Source: Clostridium sp. CCUG 7971
Lineage (GTDB): Bacteria; Bacillota; Clostridia; Peptostreptococcales; Peptostreptococcaceae
Assembly (NCBI RefSeq): GCF_017590215.1
Contig: NZ_JAFFPK010000072.1
Coordinates: forward strand, 1-60,758
Direction of reading: 5' to 3'
Length of the DNA stretch: 60,758 nucleotides
The notes beneath the pieces were generated by a model. It saw only the letters and a program-made list of their open reading frames with translations. It had not been told where the DNA came from and made no database searches. Below, piece after piece: positions 27,770 to 36,550 of the stretch. Position 1 is the first letter of the stretch. The number at the start of each line of letters is the position of its first letter. A program made the position numbers and the translations under genes.

Positions 27770-27905
27770 AGGGTGCACATACCACAATGATACTTGCTGA
27801 ACTAGAGTTGATACAAAAGCATTACCAATTGTTACTGAGAACTCTTCTTCTTTTTTTCTGGTTATATTGAAAGCATAAGCTTATATAAAGCTTGGTATAT
27901 GTGAA
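27770..27905 (+). pseudogene. Remnant of a 2H phosphoesterase gene (3' part)
   Basis: About 135 bases align by eye with 4286-4410, the last third of the 2H phosphoesterase gene. Shared words include ATACAAAAAGCA/ATACAAAAGCA, CTACCAATTGTT/TTACCAATTGTT and GGTTATATTGAAAGC. Several small insertions and deletions break the frame. The second His-x-Thr motif region (cataccacaatgat) is still visible. It is a decayed paralogue or transposed copy of that gene. Confidence 0.7.
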
Positions 27906-27962
27906 ATTAATAATAATTTAAAAAGACTATGTTAAACAATATTATTGTTAAATTATAAAATT

Positions 27963-27990
27963 AAAATAGCTAACATTCGTTAACTATTTT
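27963..27990. terminator. Terminator between convergent units
   Basis: A 12-bp stem with one mismatch (27963-27974 and 27979-27990) with A/T tracts outside. It lies beyond the stop of the TraX gene. Confidence 0.65.
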
Positions 27991-28012
27991 AATTTATATA
28001 TATTGAATTTAA

Positions 28013-28780
28013 TCATAGTATATAATATTTTAGATATCCTAGTATTAATAAATGTAAAGGATAGAATATATAGAATATCCATTTTGCATTTTTATATTTT
28101 CCTAAGTATCCATTATACTGTGATAATAAAGGAATTGAAAGTAATAATCCAAATTGATAAGCTTGTTCCCACCAAATCCCATCATATATATTTAACAGTC
28201 TCATAATTGGATTAGAAATCAAAATCATCGAAACTATCCAAAAGCCCATAACTTGATTTTTAAAGTTACCATAATTTACTCCAAATACTAATATCCATAA
28301 TACTGCAATATATCCCCAATCTCCTACCATTGAAATAATGCATATGCCAAATATGATAATTAATTTTATGTATTTTTTTATATTTTCGCAGTTCCAAACT
28401 ATAAGAGCAATTAACCCAAGAAAAAGAGTAAATATTACGCTTGTCGGAAACTGTATTTGAATCTTAATATTTTCTCCAAATGAAATAGGGGCTACTCCTG
28501 TTGCAAAGAAGAAAAATGAGTAATGACATATTATTGCAAATGTTAAAAGTCTTAAAACATATTTTTTAATATCTCTAGTTTTATGATATCCTTCTGCTAT
28601 AAAGTAGCACATAATTGGCATAGTTATTCTGCCTATTGTGTGCATTACTTGACCTAATATGCTCTGATTTGAAACTAATACTACTGCTATATGGTCTATA
28701 AACATCGCTATTATAGCAATAAATTTTAATTGATTAGCAGTTAAATTTTTTAATGTAAATTTTGACGTAACATAATCCAT
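28013..28780 (-). CDS. TraX-family membrane protein
   Basis: A 255-residue multi-pass protein of the TraX family, with the typical NQLKFIAIIAMFIDHIAVVL near the start, MHTIGRITMPIMCYFIAEGY, and seven or eight further helices. TraX was named for N-acetylation of F-pilin; in Firmicutes the chromosomal members have no proven role, and acylation of an envelope component is a reasonable guess. The ATG at 28780 follows AGGAGG by 6 bases. The gene stands alone. Confidence 0.85.
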   Translation of the reverse strand: MDYVTSKFTLKNLTANQLKFIAIIAMFIDHIAVVLVSNQSILGQVMHTIGRITMPIMCYFIAEGYHKTRDIKKYVLRLLTFAIICHYSFFFFATGVAPISFGENIKIQIQFPTSVIFTLFLGLIALIVWNCENIKKYIKLIIIFGICIISMVGDWGYIAVLWILVFGVNYGNFKNQVMGFWIVSMILISNPIMRLLNIYDGIWWEQAYQFGLLLSIPLLSQYNGYLGKYKNAKWIFYIFYPLHLLILGYLKYYIL

Positions 28781-28971
28781 TAAGTTCCTCCTATATATCA
28801 ATATTATTTATATATTGGATTTAATTATAGATAAATTTTCTTAAGAAAAAGTACATATAAATCTTAAGTTTTTCTTAAAGTATGAAATGTTTTTAATGCA
28901 AAATATTTTATACAATATATATCTATAACTTCCTTTACTTATCGATATATATTGCAATAATAGTATAAAGT

Positions 28972-29001
28972 AGGAGGTAATTTAACATAATCAATTTCTT
29001 T
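28972..29001 (+). other. Orphan ribosome site facing a truncated reading frame
   Basis: AGGAGG at 28972-28977 is followed by ATA ATC AAT and only ten codons before a stop. No gene continues. It looks like the 5' edge of a gene cut away where the S41 peptidase gene now ends. Confidence 0.3.
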
Positions 29002-29079
29002 TTATTCCTTAATTAATTCTATCATTTTTTCTAATGCATCTTCTCCATCCTCTACCTTAATATGTGGTTCTAGTACTTT

Positions 29080-30297
29080 TTAAGAATCTTTAGTTTCATC
29101 TGGTCTAAGCCATTTTACAAATGAAATTTGTCCTTGTATCTCAGAGTTTTCAAGTATAAAAGGTATAACATTTCCAAATGAAGAAGGTGTATTTCTACTT
29201 GGCTTACCTACTAATATACCTAACTTACCATCTTTAACTAAAGTTGCTAACCACTGAGCAGAGCTAAAAGTCTTTTCATTCATAAGTATATATAGTTTTA
29301 TATTCTCATTTTTAACTACATCATTACTTCTTTTAAAGGTTTCATAACCACTAGATTTAAATTCTTGGTACATTTCATTTACTAGTTTTGAATATCTTTT
29401 TACTCCTCCAAAACTTCCAGCTTTTATTTTTAGAGATTCAAGTATCATCTCACAAGCTGTTGAATCACCACCTGGGTTATCTCTTACATCTATAATTACA
29501 TTTTCAAGATTATCTAAATTGTTATTTAAGTACGATATTACCTTTTTTAAACTATCATTAACTTCACATATACCAAGCTTTACATATGCTGTGCTTTCAT
29601 CAATATTTTTAGCATAGATATCATAATTGGATTTATTATATCTATCATAACCTTTAAATTCTACTTTCATTTCATAGTTGTTTTTTCCATCTTTAATACT
29701 TAATACTATATCTTTTGATGTATCAACACCTGCACTGGTTAATACTAACTTTTCTTTTGACATACTGGAGTTATTCACATACTCATCTACATGGTTTTCT
29801 GCTGGAAAAGTTTCATCTATTACTTTTATAATATCTTCAACACTAACATTATTTATTGATGTAACAATTTTATTTGTAGGTTTGTTGTTATCATCTAGCA
29901 ATACTAAGTTTTTATCTATATACTTCCAATTAATATCTAAAAAGTTTGCTACTTGAAAGCCAATACCTGTATGCCCATCTTCTATTGATGATGTATACTT
30001 ACTAAGGGCTAGTTGAAATTCCCCTATTGTCATTTCTTTTTTTGTATCTTTTATGAATTTATTTTTAGCTTCTTCATATTCTTTTGGTACTTCTTCTAGA
30101 AATATTGGGTGAGTACTTTCCATAATGTCTATCATTTTATTTCTATCTTCTTTTATCTCTTTTTTAGTCAGCTTAACATCAAGTTCTGATTCTCCTGTAA
30201 TAATAGAATTATTTTCTTTATTTACAAAAGCTATTATAGTTAAAAATGTTAAACTTAACAAAATTATTGTAAACCACTTACTATTTATTTTTTTCAT
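29080..30297 (-). CDS. S41-family peptidase-like protein, prematurely stopped
   Basis: A membrane-anchored protein of about 405 residues (helix at about 8-25) with an S41 core. VIIDVRDNPGGDSTACEMIL and the nucleophile region MNEKTFSSAQWLA, then GILVGKPSRNTPSSFGN, are typical of C-terminal processing peptidases. No PDZ domain is evident. After the TAA at 29080-29082 the same frame remains open for 26 more codons (KVLEPHIKVEDGEDALEKM ...) to 29002. That stretch matches the usual S41 C-terminus, so the stop looks like a nonsense mutation. The start at 30297 has GGAGGA 4 bases before it. Confidence 0.8.
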   Translation of the reverse strand: MKKINSKWFTIILLSLTFLTIIAFVNKENNSIITGESELDVKLTKKEIKEDRNKMIDIMESTHPIFLEEVPKEYEEAKNKFIKDTKKEMTIGEFQLALSKYTSSIEDGHTGIGFQVANFLDINWKYIDKNLVLLDDNNKPTNKIVTSINNVSVEDIIKVIDETFPAENHVDEYVNNSSMSKEKLVLTSAGVDTSKDIVLSIKDGKNNYEMKVEFKGYDRYNKSNYDIYAKNIDESTAYVKLGICEVNDSLKKVISYLNNNLDNLENVIIDVRDNPGGDSTACEMILESLKIKAGSFGGVKRYSKLVNEMYQEFKSSGYETFKRSNDVVKNENIKLYILMNEKTFSSAQWLATLVKDGKLGILVGKPSRNTPSSFGNVIPFILENSEIQGQISFVKWLRPDETKDS

Positions 30298-30433
30298 ATT
30301 CTCCTCCATTTATAAAAATAATTATTAATTCAGTTTGTTTTAACTATTTGATGAATAGACAACTTATAGTAAAATTAAAATATATATCATCAGCTGTTAT
30401 ATAAACTAAAAATGTCACTTGGGGAATTTCACA

Positions 30434-30742
30434 TTGGGTAATGAATTAAATGATTTAAATAAAAAATTGAAAGAATGGAAATGGCTTATACCTTTAATAT
30501 TTTTAGTTATTACAGTTTCTAAAGGTTTTATTATAGATATTATAGGTAGAAATACTTACAATATTATTATTTTTTCTATTATATTTTTATTTGGTGCTTA
30601 TTTAGAATATTCTCTTATCAAAGCTATCAAAAGTTATAAAGATTTCGAATTTAAAATTCTAGAAAAAGAAAAAAATTTTATAATTACTTCTATTTTAATT
30701 TTTATTACAATGATTTACATTGCAGTTTTATTAATAATCTAG
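30434..30742 (+). CDS. Small membrane protein, unknown
   Basis: A roughly 102-residue protein with an amphipathic N-terminus (NELNDLNKKLKEWKW) and three hydrophobic helices. The start is uncertain: TTG at 30434 lies 9 bases after GGGGA, and TTG at 30419 is also in frame. The family is not recognised. It is divergent from the S41 gene and convergent with the DUF4179 gene, separated from the latter by a strong terminator. Confidence 0.5.
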   Translation: MGNELNDLNKKLKEWKWLIPLIFLVITVSKGFIIDIIGRNTYNIIIFSIIFLFGAYLEYSLIKAIKSYKDFEFKILEKEKNFIITSILIFITMIYIAVLLII

Positions 30743-30836
30743 TTGTTAAAATATATTTTAGTTCAAAATAAATAAACTTTCAATATATTACTATATTATT
30801 TTGTAACTTATTATAAATAATTCTTAAATACATTAA

Positions 30837-30869
30837 AATAAAGGATAAACCAATGGTTTATCCTTTATT
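30837..30869. terminator. Bidirectional terminator
   Basis: A perfect 16-bp palindrome (30837-30852 and 30854-30869) flanked by A and T tracts, between convergent genes. Confidence 0.8.
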
Positions 30870-30926
30870 TTCATATATTTATTATATTAGTATCTTTAAA
30901 AATATTATTAAAATTATATAGTTGTT

Positions 30927-32309
30927 TTAATTATTTTTTATTAAATCTATTTTTATTTGTTGGTCGTATCTTAATTTTAAGTCATTACCTGTAAATGTAG
31001 ACACTTTCTTTATTTTTGATACATCATCAGAGTCTTTTTGAAGATAGTGTATAACAGTATATCTTCCTGTGTGTCTATCTAGTGATTCTTCTATTCTACT
31101 ACTTATACTTATTTCATTTCCATTTTCATCAAAGAACCAAAAGTTTGGATAATAAGGAACTACTCCATCTTTGTAAAAAGTATACCTTATTTCCTTATCA
31201 CTTATTTTTAAATCTTCTAATACTAGATTTCCATATTTACTAGTTTTAAATACTATCGGTAAATTATCAATGCTTTTAGGTTCTAGCATATGATTTTCTA
31301 CACTATCATCAAACTCTATCGGTACTAAAGTTAATGATTTTGTATCTTTATTAGCTTTTAAAAATTCATGTGATGCTGTAATCTCTCCATTTGCATTAGG
31401 TCCAAAACCACCTTTATCAACTACATCTAAAGACTTATTATTTTCATCAAATAATGCAAATGAATTACCTATCATAGGTCTCCAGTCGCCGAAGACTTTA
31501 TTAGATTTTTCTTTTATATTTATTTTACTCGCAAAAGGTGATATACTTACCTTTTTAATATCTAATTTATGTTCTACATCTACTTTCTTGCCATTGTAGT
31601 CATAACTTAAATTTACATTCACTTTCTTATTTATATCATAATTGTAAGTATGTTCTTTAGAATCTGTTTTATCTGCACTAACTTTTATACTCCAATTACC
31701 TTCTTCTTTAAAGATCTCATTAACTTTAATTTCAATTTCTGAATTATCCTTTATATCTTGATTACTTACATCAACTTTTCTCATTCCCTTTAACTCTTTA
31801 TCAGATACAAAAGTTGCTTCATGTTCAACTAACCCATACGGTGTTATATTTTCACCATTCATAAATACATCTGGTATTGGATTTGCAACATATGGGTCTT
31901 TATACGATTCATCTATATTTTTTATGTTTTCATTACTTTTTACAGTGTAAAAAATATTTATGTAATTATCATCAATAGATATATTATCAACTGTAAATTC
32001 TATATTTTTATCTTTCACACTTTTATTTACTACACTACCAAAGACAGTAAAATCTTTTTCATCTGGTTTATATATAGAATTTTTATTATGATTAAAGTAC
32101 TCTATAATATTTTCTATAGCAAATACTGTTGTAATAGTTAGCGCTGATATTGTTGCTACTAATATCGCTACTTTAAATGGTCTTTTCTTCTTAGATTTTG
32201 GGTTAGCTATATTATCTAAAATATCATTTATACTATTATCAACATTATCCGGTATTTCAAAAACTTCACTTTCTGCTAAATGTTTAATTTTTCTATCAAA
32301 GCTATCCAT
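30927..32309 (-). CDS. DUF4179 protein, probable anti-sigma factor
   Basis: A 460-residue protein with a short cytoplasmic N-terminus (MDSFDRKIKHLAE ...), one membrane helix at about 45-65 (VAILVATISALTITTVFAI), and a large exterior beta-rich region starting IIEYFNHNK, typical of DUF4179. Such proteins sit next to ECF sigma genes and are thought to hold the sigma factor at the membrane until a signal arrives. The sigma gene ends 3 bases before this start. A second such pair lies at 34420-36040 on the other strand. Confidence 0.8.
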   Translation of the reverse strand: MDSFDRKIKHLAESEVFEIPDNVDNSINDILDNIANPKSKKKRPFKVAILVATISALTITTVFAIENIIEYFNHNKNSIYKPDEKDFTVFGSVVNKSVKDKNIEFTVDNISIDDNYINIFYTVKSNENIKNIDESYKDPYVANPIPDVFMNGENITPYGLVEHEATFVSDKELKGMRKVDVSNQDIKDNSEIEIKVNEIFKEEGNWSIKVSADKTDSKEHTYNYDINKKVNVNLSYDYNGKKVDVEHKLDIKKVSISPFASKINIKEKSNKVFGDWRPMIGNSFALFDENNKSLDVVDKGGFGPNANGEITASHEFLKANKDTKSLTLVPIEFDDSVENHMLEPKSIDNLPIVFKTSKYGNLVLEDLKISDKEIRYTFYKDGVVPYYPNFWFFDENGNEISISSRIEESLDRHTGRYTVIHYLQKDSDDVSKIKKVSTFTGNDLKLRYDQQIKIDLIKNN

Positions 32310-32312
32310 AAG

Positions 32313-32840
32313 TTATACCTCCTCTTTTAGTAAAACTTTTAACTTTTCTTTAGCTCTATATAATCTTGATTTTACAGTCCCCTCAGATATTTCTAGCACT
32401 TTGCTAATATCTTTTATACTCATATCTTCATAGTAAAATAAGACTATTACCGAACTAAATTCTTCACTTAAATCACCAACTATTTCTCTAAGGCTAGAAT
32501 AATTTTTATCTGTATGCACTAGATTTAAACTGTTCATATTATCAACTAACTCTAATCTAGAATTTTTTCTTATTAAGTTATAAGATTCATTTGAAACTAT
32601 CCTCATTATCCAAGGTTTAAAGCTTTCTTTATCTCTTAACTTATCCTTATTTTTATAGGCTTTAAGTATTGCTTCACTTATAGCATCTTCTACTTCTGTA
32701 TCATTTTTTAATATGCTTTTTGCAAATCTATATAAAGATACTTTATTATCCTGTATTAAATCTACAAACTCTTCTTTTGTTATTTCTTTCTTTTTTATAT
32801 TTATTATTTTTCTACTAATATTGGCGCCAATACTAAACAC
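32313..32840 (-). CDS. ECF-type sigma-70 factor
   Basis: A sigma factor of about 175 residues. Region 2 is visible as VSLYRFAKSILKNDTEVEDAISEAILKAY, the linker as KPWIMRIVSNESYNLIRK, and region 4 as LSEEFSSVIVLFYYEDMSIKDISKVLEISEGTVKSRLYRAKEKL. It directs RNA polymerase to a small stress or envelope regulon. A GTG start at 32840 is chosen because AGGAGGTGA precedes it by 8 bases; the upstream TTG extension has no site. It pairs with the DUF4179 protein encoded next. Confidence 0.85.
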   Translation of the reverse strand: MFSIGANISRKIINIKKKEITKEEFVDLIQDNKVSLYRFAKSILKNDTEVEDAISEAILKAYKNKDKLRDKESFKPWIMRIVSNESYNLIRKNSRLELVDNMNSLNLVHTDKNYSSLREIVGDLSEEFSSVIVLFYYEDMSIKDISKVLEISEGTVKSRLYRAKEKLKVLLKEEV

Positions 32841-32991
32841 TTCATCACCTCCTACATATATAAGACCATTTGTAATTGTCAAAGGTTCCCGAATTAATAA
32901 ATTTTTACAATATAAAAATCCAAGCTATCTATAACTTGGATTTAAACTCATTTTAATCTATATATTATTTTATCATACTTATTTATGCTTT

Positions 32992-33510
32992 TTATTTTTT
33001 CTGGTTATACCAGGCAACTGCATTTTTTTCTAATTCTTTTACAAATGAATCTTTTCCCAAGCAATATGATTCAATATCATATGGGTATTTATTTGCCAAC
33101 TCTTGCTTTAATTCTCCATATTCATGTGCTTTTTCAGGGTGAGTTCTTAAATAATCTCTAACTGCAAGATGCCTTTTTATATTATGAGTATCACTTACCT
33201 CAAATATATGTATATGATGAGTTCTATTTTCTAAACCTTTTCTAAAGAATCGTCTACCTTTGATTCCATACTCCCCCATAAGCTCATATCCTAAGTTTTC
33301 AAATTCATGATTATACTTATCTACTTTTTCAATATTATTTACAACTGGTATAATATCAATGATAGGTTTAGCCTTTAAATTTTTAACTGAAGTACTTCCA
33401 ATATGATGAATTTCTACTAATTCATCTTTAAGTATTTCTTTTATACTATCTGCTTCTTTTTGAAATAAAAAAGGCCACTCTGGATTGTAATCAACTACTA
33501 CTATATTCAT
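32992..33510 (-). CDS. GrpB-family protein
   Basis: A 172-residue protein of the GrpB (UPF0157) family. It begins VDYNPEWPFLFQKEADSIK, followed by EIHHIGSTSVKNLKAKPIIDIIPVV, where the G-S and D-x-D-like positions match a nucleotidyltransferase fold. It ends with YDIESYCLGKDSFV. Cytoplasmic and of unproven function. It is a single gene with a GGGGG site, located with a GNAT gene between the two sigma/anti-sigma pairs. Confidence 0.88.
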   Translation of the reverse strand: MNIVVVDYNPEWPFLFQKEADSIKEILKDELVEIHHIGSTSVKNLKAKPIIDIIPVVNNIEKVDKYNHEFENLGYELMGEYGIKGRRFFRKGLENRTHHIHIFEVSDTHNIKRHLAVRDYLRTHPEKAHEYGELKQELANKYPYDIESYCLGKDSFVKELEKNAVAWYNQKK

Positions 33511-33600
33511 ATTTACTCCCCCTTTTTATTATTTTATAGCTCATAAATATTTTAAATCCACTTATTATATTTGTATATTAAAAAGTAACTAATTTACTAA

Positions 33601-34164
33601 TTATAAGTCTAGTTTTATATTAGTCCAATCTTTTTTTAGTAAATCCATATAAATCACATTACTAAATTCTCCATATCTACTATCAAAATATGCTTCTCTT
33701 ATTACACCAATTTTTTTGAATCCAAATTTTTCGTATAAGCTTTTTGCTCTTTTATTATCTTCCATAGTAGTTAATTCAATTTTATTTAAGTTTAGAAATT
33801 TAAACATAAAATCAATAAAATGATATAATGCATCCTTCCCCTTTCCATTTCCTTGTTCATCTAATTCACAAATTTTTATACCTAATTCAGCCTTTTGATT
33901 TCTAGGATCATAATCACAGTAATTAACTTCTCCAATAGGTTTCAAATCTTCTTTATTACAAATGATAAATCTTTTGCTTATTGGAAACAACTGACTACTT
34001 TCAAATTCGTTAATAATACTATTTTTTATACTCTCTTTACTTTGGAGTACTCCAAATTTATGTGTTGCATGTTCCATTAATCCTCCACTATTCCACCAAT
34101 TGTAAAGATACTCTTCATCTCCCATTTGTAGTGGCCTTATTATTATACCCTTTCCATATATCAT
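33601..34164 (-). CDS. GNAT acetyltransferase (RimJ/SpeG-like)
   Basis: A 187-residue acetyltransferase with the usual order of elements: IIRPLQMGDEEYLYNWWN, a central strand KPIGEVNYCDYDPRNQKAELGI, the acetyl-CoA loop around LDEQGNGKGKDALYHFI, and MEDNKRAKSLYEKFGFKKIGV. The substrate may be a protein N-terminus, polyamine or antibiotic; this cannot be read from the sequence. It lies 90 bases upstream of the GrpB gene on the same strand. Confidence 0.85.
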   Translation of the reverse strand: MIYGKGIIIRPLQMGDEEYLYNWWNSGGLMEHATHKFGVLQSKESIKNSIINEFESSQLFPISKRFIICNKEDLKPIGEVNYCDYDPRNQKAELGIKICELDEQGNGKGKDALYHFIDFMFKFLNLNKIELTTMEDNKRAKSLYEKFGFKKIGVIREAYFDSRYGEFSNVIYMDLLKKDWTNIKLDL

Positions 34165-34419
34165 ATTGTATTTCCCCTTTTTAACTTATAGTTTATCTAA
34201 AAATTAATATATAAATTGTAAATACACTAGTAGTAAAATATATTCTTCTAGACTATTTTTTCTACTTAAAATATCATAAAGTAATGGTACTTTATAAAAA
34301 ATATTATAATAGTAATCTACATAAGAAAACTAAAATAAAAAATTTATATATATATATTGAAACTATATGACTATATGATGCATCTTATATATGTAATTTG
34401 AACTATTAAGGAGATTGAG

Positions 34420-34995
34420 ATGATAAAAAGCAACATTATAAAAAGGGGAAAAATATTTAATATAGGTCAAAAATCTTATTCCGAAGAGTTTTTGATAAAG
34501 CAATCACAATACGGCAATGATCATTCTTTTGAAAAACTAATAGACATATATGAAAGTTATCTTTATAAAATGGCATTTTTATATGTTAAAAATGAACACG
34601 ATGCTTTAGATATATACCAAGAAACAGTGCTAAAAGCATATATGAATATATCAAAATTAAAAGATCCTAAATCATTTAAAACGTGGATAACAAAAATATT
34701 AATAAATAATGTTTATACAAGAAGTAGACATTACAATAAATTTCAAGATGAATGCGTTGAAGATTACATTGGTGATTTTTCATACTCAAATATTGAGGAA
34801 AAGTTAGACTTATATGATGCCATTGATATATTGGAAGAAAAATATAGAACGCCTATTATACTACAGTATTTTTATGATTTAACTACTCAACAGATTTCAG
34901 AAATAACAAATTCTAATGAGAATACCGTTAAAACTAACATAAGAAGAGCTAAGAAGAAAATGTATGATATATTAAAGGAGGATAAAAATGACTAA
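34420..34995 (+). CDS. ECF-type sigma-70 factor, second copy
   Basis: A 191-residue sigma factor with a 20-residue N-terminal extension. Region 2 is DHSFEKLIDIYESYLYKMAFLYVKNEHDALDIYQETVLKAY and region 4 is LEEKYRTPIILQYFYDLTTQQISEITNSNENTVKTNIRRAKKKM. AGGAG precedes the ATG. The next gene overlaps its stop by 8 bases and encodes a DUF4179 protein, so the pair forms a sigma/anti-sigma unit like the one at 30927-32840, read the other way. Confidence 0.85.
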   Translation: MIKSNIIKRGKIFNIGQKSYSEEFLIKQSQYGNDHSFEKLIDIYESYLYKMAFLYVKNEHDALDIYQETVLKAYMNISKLKDPKSFKTWITKILINNVYTRSRHYNKFQDECVEDYIGDFSYSNIEEKLDLYDAIDILEEKYRTPIILQYFYDLTTQQISEITNSNENTVKTNIRRAKKKMYDILKEDKND

Positions 34996-36040
34996 ATTTG
35001 ATGGTATAGAAATACCTCATAATATAAAAGAAGAAACTAGAAAAACTATAGAAAAGGGAAAACTCTTGAAGAGAAAGAAAACATTTAAACATATAAAAGT
35101 AGCATCCATAATTTTTTTATTAATTGGGGTATCTGTCACAACTTTGAATCCTTCTTTAGCAAATGAAATACCTAACTTAGATGGTTTGTTTGAAAATATG
35201 AGTTTTACTATGAAAGAAAAAGATAAATATACTACATATGCACAAGGAGTTAACTTAACTAAAACTGTAAATGGTGTAAGTGTAACTATTAATGAAATAG
35301 TCTGTGATGGCCATAAAATATATTTTACTTATACTATAAAATCAAAAAATAAATTACCTCGTCAAAGAGAAGAAGGCTTTTCTAAAGACCGTTTAATATT
35401 AGATATGAAAGTAAATGTAAAAAATGGAACTGCAACTGAAGTTGGAGGTTCAACAAAGGGCTATTTAGATGATTATACGTATGAAGGAATGACTACGTAT
35501 GACTTAACATTTAAGGGTAAAAAAGCACCTAAAGTAATAAATTTAAATCTTTTAATAAATAATATCTATACAAATAAACCTGATTCTGAAACAGTATCTG
35601 AAAATATAGAAGGTCCTTTCAACTTTAAATTAAAAGTTTCACCTAATACATGGAGCAAAGTTATAAATGTAAATGAAACAAAAAATGGATTTACAGTTGA
35701 CTCATTAGAAGTAAGCCCTTATAGTGTAACTGTTAATGTGCGATTCCCAAAGGAATTTATACTAGATAATGATAAATTCAAAGATCCATATATAAAATTA
35801 GAATACATGTATGCCTCAGGTTTTGGTGGTAAAAGCTATGAAGATGATATAAATACTAAGGAATATAAGATAAAAAATGGTATGGTTTATGATAGTATCG
35901 TAACCGATAATCATTATGGAATAGGATATTATAATACAACTCAGTATATAATAGTTAAATTTTTAGATTTAAAAGATAAATCAGAAGATAATGTTACTGA
36001 GTTTAAAGTTTATATAAATAACGATAATACTAATAATTAA
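34988..36040 (+). CDS. DUF4179-like protein, probable anti-sigma factor
   Basis: A 350-residue protein with a cytoplasmic N-terminus rich in Lys, one membrane helix at about 38-54 (VASIIFLLIGVSVTTLN) and an exterior beta-rich region (GVNLTKTVNGVSVTINEIV ...) like DUF4179. By position it is the regulator of the sigma factor whose gene overlaps it, so translation of both is coupled. The exterior part is shorter than in the 30927 paralogue. Confidence 0.78.
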   Translation: MTKFDGIEIPHNIKEETRKTIEKGKLLKRKKTFKHIKVASIIFLLIGVSVTTLNPSLANEIPNLDGLFENMSFTMKEKDKYTTYAQGVNLTKTVNGVSVTINEIVCDGHKIYFTYTIKSKNKLPRQREEGFSKDRLILDMKVNVKNGTATEVGGSTKGYLDDYTYEGMTTYDLTFKGKKAPKVINLNLLINNIYTNKPDSETVSENIEGPFNFKLKVSPNTWSKVINVNETKNGFTVDSLEVSPYSVTVNVRFPKEFILDNDKFKDPYIKLEYMYASGFGGKSYEDDINTKEYKIKNGMVYDSIVTDNHYGIGYYNTTQYIIVKFLDLKDKSEDNVTEFKVYINNDNTNN

Positions 36041-36119
36041 ATACTATCTTTAAGAACGATGTTTAATTATTAAATTGATATGTGAATAAAAGTAGATAAA
36101 ATTTGTTATATTACTAATT

Positions 36120-36144
36120 AAGCCAGCAAATAATTTGCTGGCTT
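36120..36144. terminator. Terminator between convergent genes
   Basis: A perfect 12-bp stem (36120-36131 and 36133-36144) followed by T-rich sequence on the plus strand and ending 4 bases from the stop of the leftward gene. Confidence 0.8.
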
Positions 36145-36148
36145 ATAT

Positions 36149-36382
36149 TTACTTATCTTTTAAGTTAGTATTTCTTATTATCAATTTTAAAGAATAATAT
36201 ACAGTTAAAATTACGCCTATAGATGATAATACTTTACTACAAGTTAGAAGAATTTCTCCTATACCGTATAGTCCAAATTGATAAAATCCACCTACTAATG
36301 CATCTTGAAATATTGTTGCTGAAAGTAGCGCAATAATAACGCTACCTAAAATGCAATATACTAATTTAATATCATTTCCCAA
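36149..36382 (-). CDS. Small membrane protein, unknown
   Basis: A 77-residue protein with two hydrophobic helices (about residues 8-30 and 46-67) separated by a glycine-rich turn (GGFYQFGLYGIG), and a basic tail. A TTG start is used, with GAGGGTG 6 bases upstream. The family is not recognised. It ends at the terminator shared with the anti-sigma gene. Confidence 0.5.
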   Translation of the reverse strand: MGNDIKLVYCILGSVIIALLSATIFQDALVGGFYQFGLYGIGEILLTCSKVLSSIGVILTVYYSLKLIIRNTNLKDK

Positions 36383-36550
36383 AATAACACCCTCTAAATT
36401 TTAATTTATTTAATAGTTAGTTTTAAATATATAACAATTGTTCATTTCTATATAGTTTATATATACTTATATTATAACCTAAGAGCAATAATAATATATT
36501 AAAAAGTCAACAATAGCCTTTTGTTGAAATTACGAGTTATTTTTTATAAT

